From: Nanohaloarchaea archaeon SW_4_43_9
GTDB taxonomy: Archaea; Nanohalarchaeota; Nanosalinia; Nanosalinales; Nanosalinaceae
Assembly (NCBI GenBank): GCA_003009815.1
Contig: PXPD01000015.1
Location: 20,652 to 58,434 of the forward strand
DNA length: 37,783 nt
Direction: 5' to 3'
A program made the position numbers and the translations under genes. The notes under the pieces were generated by a model, which had not been told where the DNA came from, searched no databases, and worked only from the letters and a program-made list of their open reading frames with translations. Below, in pieces: positions 1 to 8,505 of the stretch. How positions within the stretch are numbered: the stretch's first letter is position 1; every line of letters begins with the position of its first letter.

Positions 1-391
1 TAATGCGAGACTTACATTGAAGGGATTGAATATTCTCCTGGTGTTATCGACCCAGATACCTGTCTCCTTTAGCAGGTCTTTAGTCTCTGTGTTCGATTTC
101 CTCCAGTCGTAGGCGAAGGATTTGATTCTTTTCTTGGTATCAGTCTCTACTATTTTCTTGTTATACTTTTGCGGCCAGTTGGGCGTAGAAAGACTTAGAA
201 TCCATTTCCCGTTCTTTTTGTCGGCGTAGAGAACGAAATCAAAATCTCCGTAATGGGTCCACCGGATTTTACCTCTTTCCTCGTATGCTTTACTCCAGTT
301 TTTAGCTCCGCCCATAATGTTCAAGCCTCTAGGAAACTTCCTCAAGTAAGAAAACCAGATTTGCCCAGGTTTCGCCCTTTTGCTGTGTCAT
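1..391 (-). CDS. Partial hypothetical protein, runs off left edge; start uncertain
   Basis: An open frame reads leftward without a stop from the 390s to base 1. From the ATG at 315 it encodes a basic, tryptophan-rich protein (begins MGGAKNWSKAYEERGK, later WILSLSTPNWP). I do not recognise the family. A TATA-like TTATAA at 414-419 sits about 25 bases before a different ATG at 391. That ATG opens a frame (MTQQKGETWANLVF) that stops after 20 codons, while the downstream frame continues upstream past 315 without its own ATG (IWFSYLRKFPRGLN). So either translation starts at a TTG or the ATG at 315, or the gene begins at 391 with a one-base frameshift around 330-380. The C-terminus lies outside the window. 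Confidence 0.55.
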
Positions 392-412
392 ACCGCGATT
401 ATCTCAGAAAGG

Positions 413-420
413 GTTATAAC
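413..420 (-). promoter_or_regulatory. TATA box of the left-edge gene
   Basis: GTTATAAC lies 23-30 bases upstream of the minus-strand ATG at 391, the distance expected for a leaderless archaeal transcript. It favours 391 as the transcription start. Confidence 0.45.
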
Positions 421-436
421 CGTTATTTCCTGTAGC

Positions 437-835
437 CTAAATCCTGTTCATTATCTCCAGCTTGGCAATGCCGGATATTATGAAGACTGCTGCAAGTGCA
501 TGTACTGTTCCGAGTACATTTATCTCCGCCATTCTTGCTGTCTCCATTCCTACTGCTATATGGCCGATCGGCATATAGGAGATGATCAGAATAAATCCGG
601 ATAAATACATAAACAGTTCGTAAGGCCGGTCAAGATATTTCTTAAAACCGTAGAAAACAGCGTAAGCTGTGTAAGATGATACTATTAAAGAAATAGCTAC
701 GGGGCCATACTGCAAAGGTTCGAAGCCCGGATTGATCTCAGCGGTTCTCCGGGCAAAAGCAATGAATCCTAGACATGCAAATAATGAAACCATGGATACA
801 GCTGTTGAGTTCAGCAGGTGCCTTTTCAGTTCCAT
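437..835 (-). CDS. Small four-helix membrane protein, function unknown
   Basis: 132 residues with about four hydrophobic helices (roughly 10-30, 44-66, 75-95 and 105-128) separated by short charged loops, so an integral membrane protein. No recognised family motif or catalytic residue pattern. It starts at the ATG at 835; an AT-rich element near 858-868 lies at the usual archaeal TATA distance. The preceding minus-strand gene ends 143 bases upstream, so this is probably its own transcription unit. The stretch 836-978 holds only this promoter region. Confidence 0.6.
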   Translation of the reverse strand: MELKRHLLNSTAVSMVSLFACLGFIAFARRTAEINPGFEPLQYGPVAISLIVSSYTAYAVFYGFKKYLDRPYELFMYLSGFILIISYMPIGHIAVGMETARMAEINVLGTVHALAAVFIISGIAKLEIMNRI

Positions 836-978
836 ATGTTTAGTTGAGAGGTTCTAATCTTTAATTGTATTGATATTTTTCCAGTTCTCAGCCTGCTTGC
901 ACTGTCTGTTGTAGTTTCTGCTCCACTTTCTCCCCTTCCTGTATAAGCCTCAGGGTTTATCAGTTTCTCGCTGTTTAT

Positions 979-1338
979 TCATGAAGCTTTTGAGATAAGG
1001 ATTTCTCTCTGCACGTGGTAGCTTTCCCGCCTTATCATCGTTACATAGCTCGTCACTGCGTACAGTATGAATATCAGAGATGTTCCGAGGTATGATGAAA
1101 CGCTCTCTACAAATTTCAACCGATCAAAGCCGATTATTGCAGCCACACTAGTTATAACACTGGCGTAGAAGAATACTTTAAGAACGGCCTGAAACATCTT
1201 CATATACCTGTAATATTTAAGTGCGTCATTGTATTTCTTCAACTCTTCATCCTCGAGTCTCTTTTCGAGATAGATTCTGACGTCCTTGTCAGCCTTTCCT
1301 AGAGGCGTCAGCTCGAACAGGTACTCCTTAATTTTCAT
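979..1338 (-). CDS. Small two-helix membrane protein, function unknown
   Basis: 119 residues. The N-terminal 40 residues are charged and cytoplasm-like (KADKDVRIYLEKRLEDEELKKY), followed by two hydrophobic helices at about 50-70 and 82-101 and a short charged tail. No family recognised. It is divergent from the HtrA gene with a 59-base intergenic region, and the two promoters must overlap there. The ATG at 1338 gives the full charged N-terminus. Confidence 0.6.
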   Translation of the reverse strand: MKIKEYLFELTPLGKADKDVRIYLEKRLEDEELKKYNDALKYYRYMKMFQAVLKVFFYASVITSVAAIIGFDRLKFVESVSSYLGTSLIFILYAVTSYVTMIRRESYHVQREILISKAS

Positions 1339-1367
1339 TATGTACAGGTTTGTTTGCGACCGTTTGG

Positions 1368-1374
1368 TATAAAA
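1368..1374 (+). promoter_or_regulatory. TATA box of the htrA-like gene
   Basis: TATAAAA centred 27 bases before the ATG at 1398, so the transcript should start at or next to the start codon. The same AT block read on the other strand (GTTTTATAC) may also serve the divergent gene starting at 1338. Confidence 0.6.
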
Positions 1375-1397
1375 CTTTCATCAAACTTATCTAAACC

Positions 1398-2519
1398 ATG
1401 AGTCTGGATTCTAAAACAGTTGCTGCATCAGCAATATTCTTGATTCTGGGCGGTGCTCTCGGCGGAGCAGTCACCTTCAGCTACATGCAATCTGAGATCC
1501 AAAATTTGGATGATAGGCTTGACAGTCTTGAAAGCAGTGCAAATGTGGTCAGATTGAACTATACTGAAAATACCGGTCTTTCCTCACTTTTCGATTCTGT
1601 GGATCAATCAACAGTATATATTAGAGCGAATGGTACGGGAAGATCCCGGGGTTCAGGATTTGTATATGATGAAGACGGTCATATTGTTACTAATGAACAT
1701 GTAGTTGCAGACGCTGACAGAGTAGAAGTTGGATTTATCGATGGTTCTACACGGAGAGCGAGAATTGTTGGGACCGATCCATACACTGATCTGGCGGTTC
1801 TAAAGGTCAACAAGAGAGATCTTGAGCCGCTGGAGCTGGCGGATTCTTCAGAAGTGAAGGTCGGTCAGAAAGCGGTAGCTGTAGGAAACCCGTTCGGGCT
1901 CAGAAGCTCGATCACCTCCGGTATAATATCACAGAAAGGTAGAAGTCTGAGAACTCAGGGAGGATTTTCAACACCTAATGTTCTTCAGACAGATGCCGCA
2001 ATCAATCCAGGTAACTCAGGAGGTCCATTAATGAATCTTAGAGGAGAGGTGGTCGGCGTCAATACTGCTATTGAGTCTAATACAGGAACTTTCTCAGGTG
2101 TAGGATTTGCAATTCCATCTAACACAGTCAGAAACGTTGTTCCATCATTAATTGAAGACGGAGATCATCAACATCCATGGCTTGGAGTATCTGGTGTCGA
2201 TGTCAGCCCGGAAATCGCTGATAGAATGAATCTGGAGAACACTACAGGATTCCTAGTGGTTGATGTTATAGATGATAGCCCGGCTGATAAAGCAGGGATG
2301 AGAGCAGGAAATAGGACAGAGGAAATTAACGGCAACACTGTAAGACTTGGGGGGGATGTGATAGTGGGTATAAATGGAGAACAGATGAGAGGTATAAACG
2401 ATATTTTGCTGTACCTCTCCCGGGAAACGGAAGTGGATGAAGAGGTAAATGTAACTGTCATCCGAAATAACGAGAAAGTTGATATGGCGGTGACTCTTGG
2501 CGCCAGGTCAGATCAGTGA
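1398..2519 (+). CDS. Membrane-anchored HtrA/DegP-family serine protease with one PDZ domain
   Basis: Trypsin-like serine protease that should cleave misfolded proteins outside the cytoplasmic membrane. An uncleaved-looking N-terminal helix (about 8-28) anchors it, followed by a short heptad stretch to about 46. The protease domain spans about 65-240 and carries a complete triad: His101 in TNEHVV, Asp131 in TDLAVLKV and Ser207 in NPGNSGGPL. One PDZ domain follows at about 255-370, including the GFLVVDVIDDSPADKAGM loop and VIVGINGEQ. At 373 residues with a single PDZ it is the DegS/HtrA size class rather than the two-PDZ DegP. The start is supported by the TATA box 27 bases upstream. Its last 7 bases overlap the end of the convergent pelota gene. 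Confidence 0.93.
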   Translation: MSLDSKTVAASAIFLILGGALGGAVTFSYMQSEIQNLDDRLDSLESSANVVRLNYTENTGLSSLFDSVDQSTVYIRANGTGRSRGSGFVYDEDGHIVTNEHVVADADRVEVGFIDGSTRRARIVGTDPYTDLAVLKVNKRDLEPLELADSSEVKVGQKAVAVGNPFGLRSSITSGIISQKGRSLRTQGGFSTPNVLQTDAAINPGNSGGPLMNLRGEVVGVNTAIESNTGTFSGVGFAIPSNTVRNVVPSLIEDGDHQHPWLGVSGVDVSPEIADRMNLENTTGFLVVDVIDDSPADKAGMRAGNRTEEINGNTVRLGGDVIVGINGEQMRGINDILLYLSRETEVDEEVNVTVIRNNEKVDMAVTLGARSDQ

Positions 2520-3502
2520 GGACTGTATCTTAGTAAGGCGCCGATTCCGCCGAGTTTCTCCATTCTTTCCCCGGCCTCATGATCTTTATGGATGATGACT
2601 GTCTCACCGCCGTTGTTTTCCACTGTTTTTGATAAATCCGGGTTTTCACGGTTCTTTTCAGGGGTGATCAGAAGCTTTTCTACGGCGCCTTGCTCTGCGA
2701 GTTCCTTGACAGGCTCTCCATAGCTTGCGTTCCCATCATCTCTAACCTCTTCAAGCAACTCTTCGACTACCTCGGTTTCCTCGGATATTCTCGAGTTTTC
2801 GACCACTTTCTTCAGGCCTCCGCGTTTTATTGCCTCCCTCAAACCGGTTTCACCTGTTACAGATGTATCCTGTAAAAATACTTTCGACTGTATATCATCG
2901 GAGAGAAGATTCTTAACCTTGTTCTTCTCCATTCCTGGTCCGCCTAGAATGATGTTTTCCAGGTCGCTGGCTGATCTCTCAACCGTTGATTTGACCTTCT
3001 TGTAGAATTCGTTACCTTCCTTCTGGTCGGCATACATTTTTCCCGGAATGTTTTGCTCCACACCGGACATATTTTTGATGCCCGATTCCTCTACCATATA
3101 GAAGTCGGCCTTACCTTTCTCAATAAGGCAGAAAAGTACTTGGTACGAGCGTTTCTCCTCCATCTCCTCTAGCTTATTGAAATCCTCTTCTGTAAAGTCT
3201 CGCCAGATATCGAACTCCATCTCCGGCTCCAGATTGAAGGTGTGGTACCCCAGTTCAATATCATCGCTTCCCTCGGTAATTTCCCCGGTAACTCTTAGAC
3301 GGTTCTCCTGGTACTCGATCTTCTCTGTTTCAAGCGTTAGTTCCAGTGTTTTTTTCTCCCGTCCATCCAGTTTGGTTCTCTGTGTTAGAGCCCTCAGAGT
3401 ATCTCCGGGCTTGATGAAGTCTTTCAGGTGCCAGAGATCATCCTCATTTTCAATTCTGATCCTGGCATAGCCTTCGCTTCGATCGGTGTTTAACAGTTTC
3501 AT
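2513..3502 (-). CDS. pelA: Protein pelota homolog (aPelota), ribosome rescue factor
   Basis: Archaeal pelota, an eRF1 paralogue that enters the A site of stalled ribosomes with aEF1A and starts subunit splitting with ABCE1. Its 329 residues fit the family. The three eRF1-type domains can be followed: N-terminal Sm-like domain 1-125 (begins MKLLNTD, with LWHLKDFIKPGD), central domain about 130-245 (ILGGPGMEKNK), and C-terminal domain about 248-329 (AVEKLLITPEKNRE, GGIGALLRYSPH). As expected for pelota and unlike eRF1, the central domain has no GGQ motif. The gene is single, divergent from the surface gene at 3557 and convergent with htrA. Confidence 0.93.
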   Translation of the reverse strand: MKLLNTDRSEGYARIRIENEDDLWHLKDFIKPGDTLRALTQRTKLDGREKKTLELTLETEKIEYQENRLRVTGEITEGSDDIELGYHTFNLEPEMEFDIWRDFTEEDFNKLEEMEEKRSYQVLFCLIEKGKADFYMVEESGIKNMSGVEQNIPGKMYADQKEGNEFYKKVKSTVERSASDLENIILGGPGMEKNKVKNLLSDDIQSKVFLQDTSVTGETGLREAIKRGGLKKVVENSRISEETEVVEELLEEVRDDGNASYGEPVKELAEQGAVEKLLITPEKNRENPDLSKTVENNGGETVIIHKDHEAGERMEKLGGIGALLRYSPH

Positions 3503-3522
3503 AATATTAGAGAAGTCGACCT

Positions 3523-3533
3523 ACAAATAAAAA
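3523..3533. promoter_or_regulatory. Shared bidirectional TATA element
   Basis: CAAATAAAAAC lies 24-34 bases before the plus-strand ATG at 3557 and 21-31 bases before the minus-strand ATG at 3502. One AT block therefore sits at TATA distance from both divergent genes. Confidence 0.4.
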
Positions 3534-3556
3534 CCTAGAAACTTTAAGAATAATTC

Positions 3557-4702
3557 ATGGAAGAAAAGTTCGGAGTAGTTATAGCTATCGGATTAGCTAT
3601 TTTCGGTTTAGCTTTCGTAGCGAACAGCGCAAATTTAGACTTCATTGATACTTCAGAACAGGATACTGAAAGTGTGTTTGTTGACAAGAGCTACGGCAAA
3701 ATTGGAGAATCAAATCCCGACGACCGCGTTATTGAATTTGGAGATTTCCCTGTAGGAGAGGCCCGTGGAAACATTAGAGCGTACAGAAATGAGAGAGCTT
3801 CCATCTCTGACTCCTTATTTTCCTTATTTGGAGGCGAAAATATAGTATTTAGATACAACGCCACTCAGCCGAAAACAGGGAATGTTTCCTTTGAAGTCCT
3901 AGGCAGAGAAGGAAAAGGAGATGTCTATGTAGAAGTGAATGATCGAAGGCTTTACTCTGAACCGTTGATAGCTACAGGATCTCCAAGGGTTGAAGTCCCC
4001 CAGACAGCTCTGAAACCGGGTATAAACCGGTTCGAGATCGGAGTAGAAAGAAATTCATTCTTCGGTTCAACAGAGTATGCGCTTGAGGAAGTTGAGACCC
4101 GGGTCAACGACAGAAAATTCCACGACTACGAAGACAATTTTCAGGTCTACAGCTATGAGCTAGAGGATTACGTTGAGTCACCGTTAACATTCACCATAAC
4201 TAACTCGGTAAAGACGTCACCTCTTGAAATCAGTATCAATGATCAGACAGTATACTCGAAAGACCAGGTAAGATCACAGAATGAAGTTGAAATTACGCCA
4301 AGAAACGCCAACCTTACACCGGGATCAAACGAGATAACATTTTCAACAGACAAGCCTTCACGGTACGATATTGAAAATGCGCAGATGACCATTAGATACA
4401 TAGGAAACGTTGAGAGGCAGAACATTGAGTTCGACTTCCTGCTCAATAACAACCAACTGGATCTAGTCGATAATGAAGATACAACAGAGTATATCAGCTT
4501 TGAATACCAGAATCTACTGCCATCCCCTAGACCGGTAAATATCAAACTGAATGATTACCAAGAAACTCTGAACCCTAGAAACGGAGAAAACTCTATTGAG
4601 TTAGAAGAAGGAGTTATACAGCAGGAAAACAGCTTTTCATTTAGAAGCAACGGAACATACCAGCTTGACAAACTGAGGATATACACTGAAGGTGAGGAAT
4701 AA
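3557..4702 (+). CDS. TM-anchored beta-rich surface protein, function unknown
   Basis: 381 residues. Residues 6-23 (VVIAIGLAIFGLAFVANS) form a signal anchor; the rest is hydrophilic, acidic and beta-strand-rich, with N-glycosylation sequons, and looks extracellular. Two or three similar modules repeat a pattern of conserved short motifs (VNDRRLYSEPL, INDQTVYSKDQV, LNDYQETLNPR), each followed by a G-x-N-x-I/F-x-x turn (KPGINRFEIG, PGSNEITFS, GENSIELE), suggesting tandem jelly-roll or Ig-like repeats. The next gene starts at the base after the stop, so the two are cotranscribed and probably act together. No enzyme motif seen. Confidence 0.7.
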   Translation: MEEKFGVVIAIGLAIFGLAFVANSANLDFIDTSEQDTESVFVDKSYGKIGESNPDDRVIEFGDFPVGEARGNIRAYRNERASISDSLFSLFGGENIVFRYNATQPKTGNVSFEVLGREGKGDVYVEVNDRRLYSEPLIATGSPRVEVPQTALKPGINRFEIGVERNSFFGSTEYALEEVETRVNDRKFHDYEDNFQVYSYELEDYVESPLTFTITNSVKTSPLEISINDQTVYSKDQVRSQNEVEITPRNANLTPGSNEITFSTDKPSRYDIENAQMTIRYIGNVERQNIEFDFLLNNNQLDLVDNEDTTEYISFEYQNLLPSPRPVNIKLNDYQETLNPRNGENSIELEEGVIQQENSFSFRSNGTYQLDKLRIYTEGEE

Positions 4703-7639
4703 GTGAACTGGGGAAAGGCAATCGGCCTCTTGATCTTAATGGTTCTGACCTTTCCAATAGGAGGATTTATCTGGATTCCAATTCTCTTCTTCGGCTGGAA
4801 ATACGTCAAGTTCTGCATCAAAGTCGATATTATCGTAATTTATCTAATTGTAAGGCTGCCTATCTGGCTTTTCATACAGTTACCTCTCTACAGCCTCAAG
4901 TACAGTACTCAAAAGATAGATGAGGTCTTCAGTCGAGGATTTAATGCTTTAAACAGGAGAAGAAAGCTTTCAGTTTTCCTCATTATAATGTTCGGACTCT
5001 TTTTCGTATTTTTGTTTCCGTTTAACACAGGCTTTGAGCCTCTTAAACCCTATTTCTGGTGGAATAATATCGTTAATACCTTGAGAGTTATAGTGGGAGC
5101 ATTAGGAACTACTATAATATTTTTGACTATTATTGAGACTTTTTCGGGAGGGGGAGTTGCACAGAAGGAAATGCCTGGAAAATGGGCGAGATCGGAGCTA
5201 TTTGCTGCGCCAGGTGCTGCAGTTGATCAGAGCGTTGGCTCGGCACAGAGAGCAGTTGGGGGAGCAAGAAAAGCCAAGGAAACTAAAAACAAAGCTCAGG
5301 GAGTTTACAGCGATATTAAGACGGCTAATACTAAAGGCTCCATTAAAGCTCTTCCTAAAGATATGGGCAAGGCTTTGACGAATCTTGGAGAATCATTTGG
5401 CTTAGAAGCAGAAGCGGGAGCGGCTGAAGCAGGAGCAGCCGAGGCAGCTGCTGCAGCAGGATCTAACCCACTTGGTTGGCTAGCTATAGCAGTTTTCCTA
5501 CTAGCCATCCTCATCTTTGTAATTCAGTTAGTACTGGTCACAGTTTTCTTCGTTGCATATCTTCAGTTTATACTGCCAATAGTTTTAGGGCCTGTTACAG
5601 CTGCCCTAGGTCTTGGCTCTGACTACGGTAACTATCTCGGAGGTGAAGTAGCGGATAGATATCTTGCAGGATTACAGGTAAACGCTGATAAATACATTGA
5701 TCCGATGCTTGAAGCTAGACAGCGAGTTTACTGCCTGCTTCAAGGCCCTGCTTGTATGAGACAGTGGAGGCTTAACAATACTCGCAACCCGGGCTCTGAT
5801 GCTGTTGGAGAGCAGTATCTGCTTAGTATTGACAGGTTTGAGGTAGGTTCAGGTGATAGATTGGATATCGCTTACAAGGATGGAGGTTATAAGATACCTA
5901 CATCTTTCGGCTTGAAAAATTCAAGGAACGGTTTGAAAGGAATCAATGCATTGAATGTAAGCTATAGAATACGTGTCATCGACTTTGATAGAGGCAGAGA
6001 TGATCCATTCTGTGACACTGAATGGACACCAGTCAGTGGTTTTGATATACGAGAAGATGCTGAGGGACGTTTCAAAGGTAATGATCTTTATCCTGGAACT
6101 GCGGCAAATACAAATTTCCTGACTTTGGATGAATTTAATTTGAAGAACTGTGGATTGCTACAGCCTGGAGCGGGCGAGACGAGAACCGTGATACTTGATG
6201 TGAAGTACGATTACTTCTCTCAGGCCACGCTCTACTTTGATGCTATGGCCCAGAAAACACTTCTATCAGATCCTAGTATTGAGAAGAATTGGAAAAAATC
6301 TGAAACAGCTGATACTCCTGTAAAATCCTCGCTCAACGTTAATTCGCCGGTACTGTTTGATCAGAGTAAAATTGGTTCAGGAGATGCGTCACAGCCATTC
6401 TCAATGAGAGCCACACTCTTCACTGAGGAAAGAAATATTGAATACAAAATAAAGGATTTACAGGTGAGGAAATCATCGCAGGTAGAGAGAGCAGATGATA
6501 CTAACCAGGACTGTCAACTTGAACCTGCTTCTGGCAGGGGCGAGAATGTTCTTGTACCCTCTGATAATGCACCAGGAATTATAGAAAGTCAAGATAGTAA
6601 TGAAACTAGATGGTATGATTCAACCAATAGTCCGCCGTTCTTTGGCTGTATAATGGAGCTGAAAAATATTGGCTCTATAAGTCCTGAAGGCGAAACACTT
6701 ACAATGGGGGTTGCCTCAAACTACACATTGAAGCTTGAAGAACCTCTAGAAAGATTCAGAGTGCTAAACACTCGATGTACAGAATTTAACTGTCCTCTTC
6801 TTGTAACTATGCAGTTTGCCCAGTCCCAAGACAACATGGACAACTGGAAGCACAAGTGTGACGGCCCTGATGCCGGAAGAACAGGGGGGACAGCAGGCTG
6901 TTCAGTTGTACAGGGAGATCCAAGCGACTGGTCCACCGTCAGAGAAGATCTTATGACGGGCAATACTGCACTTGAGTCACGAATTGATAGAGGTGAAATA
7001 GCTATTGATCCATTCCAGTATGATGTTTTAGGCGGGCCTAGTTACAATCTGACAAATATCGGTGCTCTTAATGGAAGTGCTGATAAGACAGGCAAAGTTG
7101 CCATAGGATTAACAGAAGATGAAATTGACCAAGTAGAAAATGATTACTACTCTAGATTTGGAGGCGTTGAGGGAGGCCGTGGTTTTGCACTAGTATCATA
7201 TCTAAATAAGAAAGGGAAGAGAGATGTAGAGATTAAAGAACTAGAGTATGTATTATGTAGGCAAGAAAAAGACCGTAAAAAATACGCCAGGTACCTGGCC
7301 CAGACCCGATATCTCGGTCAGGAACCGGCCTGGGTTACATTCAGTCCTGCATTTACAGACTGTGGGAGCGAAGAATTATGGAAGAGCTTCGGTGAAGGAT
7401 TCAAAAGCGAGCAGAAGATCAGACCTTCAATACTTCTTGGACCGTACGCATTACTACTTGAGAACACAATCAGGGGCTTGAAAGAAGAATATGACAACAT
7501 GGCGGAACAGTATAAGGCTCTAAGTTGTGAAGGTGGAGACGGGGACAGCTTCAAGGTCTATGATCCTGATCAAGGCCTGAAATGTATAGGAGGAGAAGAG
7601 AACTATCCTGAACAGGATTCTAGTGAAGATGAGAGTTAG
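4703..7639 (+). CDS. Large polytopic membrane protein with a long extracytoplasmic C-terminal region
   Basis: 978 residues starting at a GTG directly after the previous stop. Hydrophobic helices at about 5-32, 38-65, 88-107 and 123-146 are followed by a helical linker (QSVGSAQRAVGGARKAKET), an Ala/Glu/Gly-rich stretch (about 232-254), and a long hydrophobic block (about 257-300). The remaining 670 residues are hydrophilic with many Cys residues and N-glycosylation sequons, so probably exported and disulfide-bonded. The topology, helix bundle plus linker plus second bundle, recalls VirB6/TrbL-type channel proteins, but I see no diagnostic motif and make this comparison by shape only. Cotranscribed with the TM-anchored partner upstream. 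Confidence 0.7.
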   Translation: MNWGKAIGLLILMVLTFPIGGFIWIPILFFGWKYVKFCIKVDIIVIYLIVRLPIWLFIQLPLYSLKYSTQKIDEVFSRGFNALNRRRKLSVFLIIMFGLFFVFLFPFNTGFEPLKPYFWWNNIVNTLRVIVGALGTTIIFLTIIETFSGGGVAQKEMPGKWARSELFAAPGAAVDQSVGSAQRAVGGARKAKETKNKAQGVYSDIKTANTKGSIKALPKDMGKALTNLGESFGLEAEAGAAEAGAAEAAAAAGSNPLGWLAIAVFLLAILIFVIQLVLVTVFFVAYLQFILPIVLGPVTAALGLGSDYGNYLGGEVADRYLAGLQVNADKYIDPMLEARQRVYCLLQGPACMRQWRLNNTRNPGSDAVGEQYLLSIDRFEVGSGDRLDIAYKDGGYKIPTSFGLKNSRNGLKGINALNVSYRIRVIDFDRGRDDPFCDTEWTPVSGFDIREDAEGRFKGNDLYPGTAANTNFLTLDEFNLKNCGLLQPGAGETRTVILDVKYDYFSQATLYFDAMAQKTLLSDPSIEKNWKKSETADTPVKSSLNVNSPVLFDQSKIGSGDASQPFSMRATLFTEERNIEYKIKDLQVRKSSQVERADDTNQDCQLEPASGRGENVLVPSDNAPGIIESQDSNETRWYDSTNSPPFFGCIMELKNIGSISPEGETLTMGVASNYTLKLEEPLERFRVLNTRCTEFNCPLLVTMQFAQSQDNMDNWKHKCDGPDAGRTGGTAGCSVVQGDPSDWSTVREDLMTGNTALESRIDRGEIAIDPFQYDVLGGPSYNLTNIGALNGSADKTGKVAIGLTEDEIDQVENDYYSRFGGVEGGRGFALVSYLNKKGKRDVEIKELEYVLCRQEKDRKKYARYLAQTRYLGQEPAWVTFSPAFTDCGSEELWKSFGEGFKSEQKIRPSILLGPYALLLENTIRGLKEEYDNMAEQYKALSCEGGDGDSFKVYDPDQGLKCIGGEENYPEQDSSEDES

Positions 7640-7656
7640 AAGCAATCTGTGGAGCT

Positions 7657-8472
7657 TTACCCGGATAATGTAACGAATGTTAGCAGGTTTCTGGTGGCTA
7701 TTGCTATCCCAAGTACTGAGATTAGGAAGAGATAGTAAATTTTCTCATCACCTTCTACATTCTTTAGGATGTAGTATACTGCCGGCACAATAACTAGGGT
7801 TTTCATCAAGAACATGCCTGTCAGAGAGCCAAAAATGTCTATGAAAAATCTTGCTAAAACATGTTTCTCAACAGTTCTAGGAAACATGAGCGCTATACCT
7901 GTAACCCCTGCATCGAAATAATGTGAGGCAACCGGTATATAGAACTCGGGCTTAAGCAAGCTTGGTTTAATCAGTTTCAAGATTGAGTAGCCTAGTATTA
8001 TAGTTGATGCTAGAGCAGCGACTATCATCGCGAATCCTAAAAAGTTGTTTATACTGTAAAAGCTCAGCGAAATTAGGAGTATAACTGTTCCAATAGCTGA
8101 AAGTATTTTGTAGTAGCTGTAGCTAGTCTCTGATTCTAACTTTCTTGACAGTATTATTGAGGCTACTACAGTACCGAACATTAGAAGGTAGATGAAAGGT
8201 GTTTCTAAAATAATCGTGTTGAGTGTATCAATGTCCTTTAAACCTCTGACTGCTCCGCCAAGAAATACGAAAGGAGCTATACCTATAAAAAATCCTTTGT
8301 CAAGCTCTATATCTAGCTTCTTGATAGTAGGATATCCGATGTATGCCGCTGCTAAGGCGAACAAACCTGAATATACTGCAGTATTGAAAGGGTTGTAGAA
8401 AACTGTTTCATCTATTATTGGGAGCCAGAACTTTTCCAGTAAAAAGCTTTTAACCCCGCTTAACAAACCCAT
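7657..8472 (-). CDS. DUF63-family archaeal membrane protein
   Basis: About 271 residues with seven or eight hydrophobic helices. The segment HYFDAGVTGIAL and the N-terminal arrangement IIDETVFYNPFNTAVYSGLFAL followed by GGAVRGLKD match what I know of the archaeal DUF63 family of uncharacterised multi-pass proteins. The ATG at 8472 is preferred over a TTG four codons upstream because it leaves a short gap to the divergent lipoprotein gene and has TTAAAA about 25 bases upstream. The role is not known; the conserved His/Asp in a helix hints at an enzyme or transporter but this is guesswork. Confidence 0.8.
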   Translation of the reverse strand: MGLLSGVKSFLLEKFWLPIIDETVFYNPFNTAVYSGLFALAAAYIGYPTIKKLDIELDKGFFIGIAPFVFLGGAVRGLKDIDTLNTIILETPFIYLLMFGTVVASIILSRKLESETSYSYYKILSAIGTVILLISLSFYSINNFLGFAMIVAALASTIILGYSILKLIKPSLLKPEFYIPVASHYFDAGVTGIALMFPRTVEKHVLARFFIDIFGSLTGMFLMKTLVIVPAVYYILKNVEGDEKIYYLFLISVLGIAIATRNLLTFVTLSG

Positions 8473-8505
8473 TGTTGTATGCAAAGTAACACCACGGTTT
8501 TAACT
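8446..8505. promoter_or_regulatory. Overlapping divergent promoters of the DUF63 and lipoprotein genes
   Basis: The two start codons (8472 minus, 8479 plus) are only six bases apart. TTTTAA at 8448-8453 lies 26-31 bases before the plus start, and TTAAAA (minus strand, 8496-8501) lies about 25-29 bases before the minus start. Each TATA box therefore lies within the coding region of the opposite gene. Confidence 0.45.

Noticed and set aside
4703..7639. Conjugative type IV secretion system
   Set aside because: The shape of the membrane protein resembles VirB6, but no VirB4/VirD4 ATPase or relaxase lies nearby.
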